This document shows positions 4,716-5,673 of a DNA stretch of 5,673 bases, piece by piece (position 1 is the first letter of the stretch; every line of letters starts with the position of its first letter). The translations under genes were made by a program, and so were the position numbers. Source of the stretch: Mageeibacillus sp. UBA1193 (GTDB taxonomy: Bacteria; Bacillota; Clostridia; Saccharofermentanales; Saccharofermentanaceae); NCBI GenBank assembly GCA_002310155.1, contig DBYF01000132.1, positions 31,471 to 37,143 on the forward strand, read 5' to 3'. The notes under the pieces were generated by a model. That model saw nothing but the letters and a program-made list of their open reading frames with translations. It searched no databases and had not been told where the DNA came from.

Positions 4716-5673
4716 ATTCTCCTCCTAATTCAAGTGAAGGATATGCATTCATATCCATTCCGTCTCTGACACCGCGACGGAAATCGTAGTAGCCGGCAGA
4801 TGCGATCATAGCAGCATTATCAGTGCAATACGCCATTTTCGGCAGGCAAAGATCGCATTTCCTGCGGGAAGCCAGGTCAGTGATCTTCTGTCTCAGGCAG
4901 GAATTCGCTGAAACACCGCCCGCCAGGCAGATCTTCTTCATGCCGGTAAGTTTGATCGCCTTATCAAGACGGTCAATGAGGATCGAACAGATCGCATCCT
5001 GATAAGAAGCGGCAAAATCATCGATCTTGACTTCTCCCCCGCTCTGACGGACCTGATTGATCGTATTAAGAGCCGCAGTCTTGATACCGCTGAAGGAAAA
5101 ATCCAGTGAATCACTGATCTTCGGTGACGGAAAAGAATACGCGTTCGGATCTCCGGTCTTACTTGCCTTATCCAGCTTCGGTCCACCCGGGTAACCGAGA
5201 CCGATCACACGGGCGATCTTATCAAAAGCCTCTCCTGCAGCATCATCGCGCGTACTACAGATACACTCCATATCCGAGTAATCCTTTACCAGAAGGATCT
5301 CACTATGACCGCCGGAAACTACCAGGCAGAGGAACGGCGGCTCCCAGGAGGGATCCGTCAGATAGTTCGCAGCGATATGACCCGCCATATGATTAACACC
5401 CACAAGAGGGATCTTCTTGACCTCGCAAAGTGCTTTTGCCGCAGAAACACCTACAAGAAGCGCTCCGACAAGGCCCGGACCCTTAGTTACGCAGACCGCG
5501 TCGAGTTCCTCATAGGAGACTCCTGCCTGCTTCATGGTCTCAGAGATAACGGGCACGATCGCCTCCACATGCATACGGGATGCGATCTCAGGAACGACAC
5601 CGCCATACTGGCTGTGGAGATCTGCCTGGGACGCGATCATACTGGAACGTACGATGCGGCCATCTTCGATGAC
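4705..5673 (-). CDS. tsaD: tRNA N6-adenosine threonylcarbamoyltransferase TsaD (5' end outside window)
   Basis: TsaD, with TsaB and TsaE, transfers the threonylcarbamoyl group from TC-AMP to A37 of ANN-decoding tRNAs to make t6A; it is cytoplasmic and nearly universal. The frame stays open to the right edge, giving 322 residues. Numbered from that edge, the iron-binding HMAGH motif is at 95-99, SGGHSEILLV at 120-129, GEAFDKIARVIGLGYPGGPK at 147-166, SGIKTA at 195-200, GGVSAN at 252-257 and the metal Asp within YCTDNAAM at 285. The first 11 residues (VIEDGRIVRSS) lead without a break into MIASQADLHSQYGGVVPEIA, so the Met at 5640 is internal. The missing part is the short N-terminus with the family's GIETSCDET motif. 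The gene ends TAA at 4707-4705, 11 bases inside smpB. In many Bacillota tsaE, tsaB and rimI lie upstream, so they may follow beyond 5673 (inference). Confidence 0.98.
   Translation of the reverse strand, partial: VIEDGRIVRSSMIASQADLHSQYGGVVPEIASRMHVEAIVPVISETMKQAGVSYEELDAVCVTKGPGLVGALLVGVSAAKALCEVKKIPLVGVNHMAGHIAANYLTDPSWEPPFLCLVVSGGHSEILLVKDYSDMECICSTRDDAAGEAFDKIARVIGLGYPGGPKLDKASKTGDPNAYSFPSPKISDSLDFSFSGIKTAALNTINQVRQSGGEVKIDDFAASYQDAICSILIDRLDKAIKLTGMKKICLAGGVSANSCLRQKITDLASRRKCDLCLPKMAYCTDNAAMIASAGYYDFRRGVRDGMDMNAYPSLELGGEYGN
4721..4726 (-). promoter_or_regulatory. Ribosome binding site of smpB embedded in tsaD
   Basis: A full-consensus AGGAGG on the minus strand lies 5 bases before the smpB ATG, inside the tsaD codons for the C-terminal LGGE. 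A ribosome finishing tsaD passes over it and stops 8 bases past the smpB ATG, an arrangement typical of translational coupling. Confidence 0.85.

Noticed and set aside
5638..5640. Met at 5640 as the start of tsaD
   Set aside because: The frame continues to the window edge with residues that match the family (VIEDGRIVRSS), and the N-terminal GIETSCDET motif is still missing, so the true start is outside.
1..5673. Frequent GATC tetramers throughout
   Set aside because: They arise from preferred GAT and ATC codons in the coding frames (for example AAG-ATC, GAG-ATC) and are not clustered in intergenic DNA.

Overview
The window looks like chromosomal core and cell-envelope DNA from a Gram-positive anaerobe of the Clostridia (Bacillota). 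The reasons are strong AGGAGG-type ribosome binding sites, sigma-A-type promoters, a lipoprotein signal with a Ser/Thr-rich spacer, a DUF3048 (YerB-type) protein, an LCP-family enzyme and a VanZ-family membrane protein. GC is intermediate. The genus cannot be fixed from sequence alone. I see no insertion sequence, phage gene, CRISPR array, tRNA or rRNA.

Layout from left to right. Positions 1-686 (minus strand, cut by the window edge) encode a PP2C-type phosphatase-like protein whose metal-ligand motifs are degenerate. It is preceded, one base away, by an LCP (LytR-CpsA-Psr) envelope enzyme at 688-1806 (minus); the two form one transcription unit read leftward. A compact divergent promoter region (1807-1926) separates this unit from a rightward lipoprotein of the DUF3048/YerB family (1927-3144), which ends at a strong hairpin terminator (3168-3195) that can serve both strands. 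Three further transcribed steps converge on that terminator from the right: an unrecognised 119-residue protein (3219-3578), a VanZ-family membrane protein (3582-4160) with its own near-consensus promoter (4191-4219), and, upstream of that promoter, smpB (4242-4715) and tsaD (4705-5673, 5' end outside the window), which overlap by 11 bases.

Functionally there are two themes. tsaD and smpB serve translation: t6A tRNA modification and ribosome rescue. The other five genes are mostly envelope-associated: LCP glycopolymer ligase, lipoprotein and VanZ, plus the PP2C-like protein and the small unknown. The most unusual items are the PP2C-like protein, which lacks three expected metal-site aspartates although its fold motifs remain, and the small unknown protein coupled to VanZ. 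Nothing here is clearly a new defence or mobile system.
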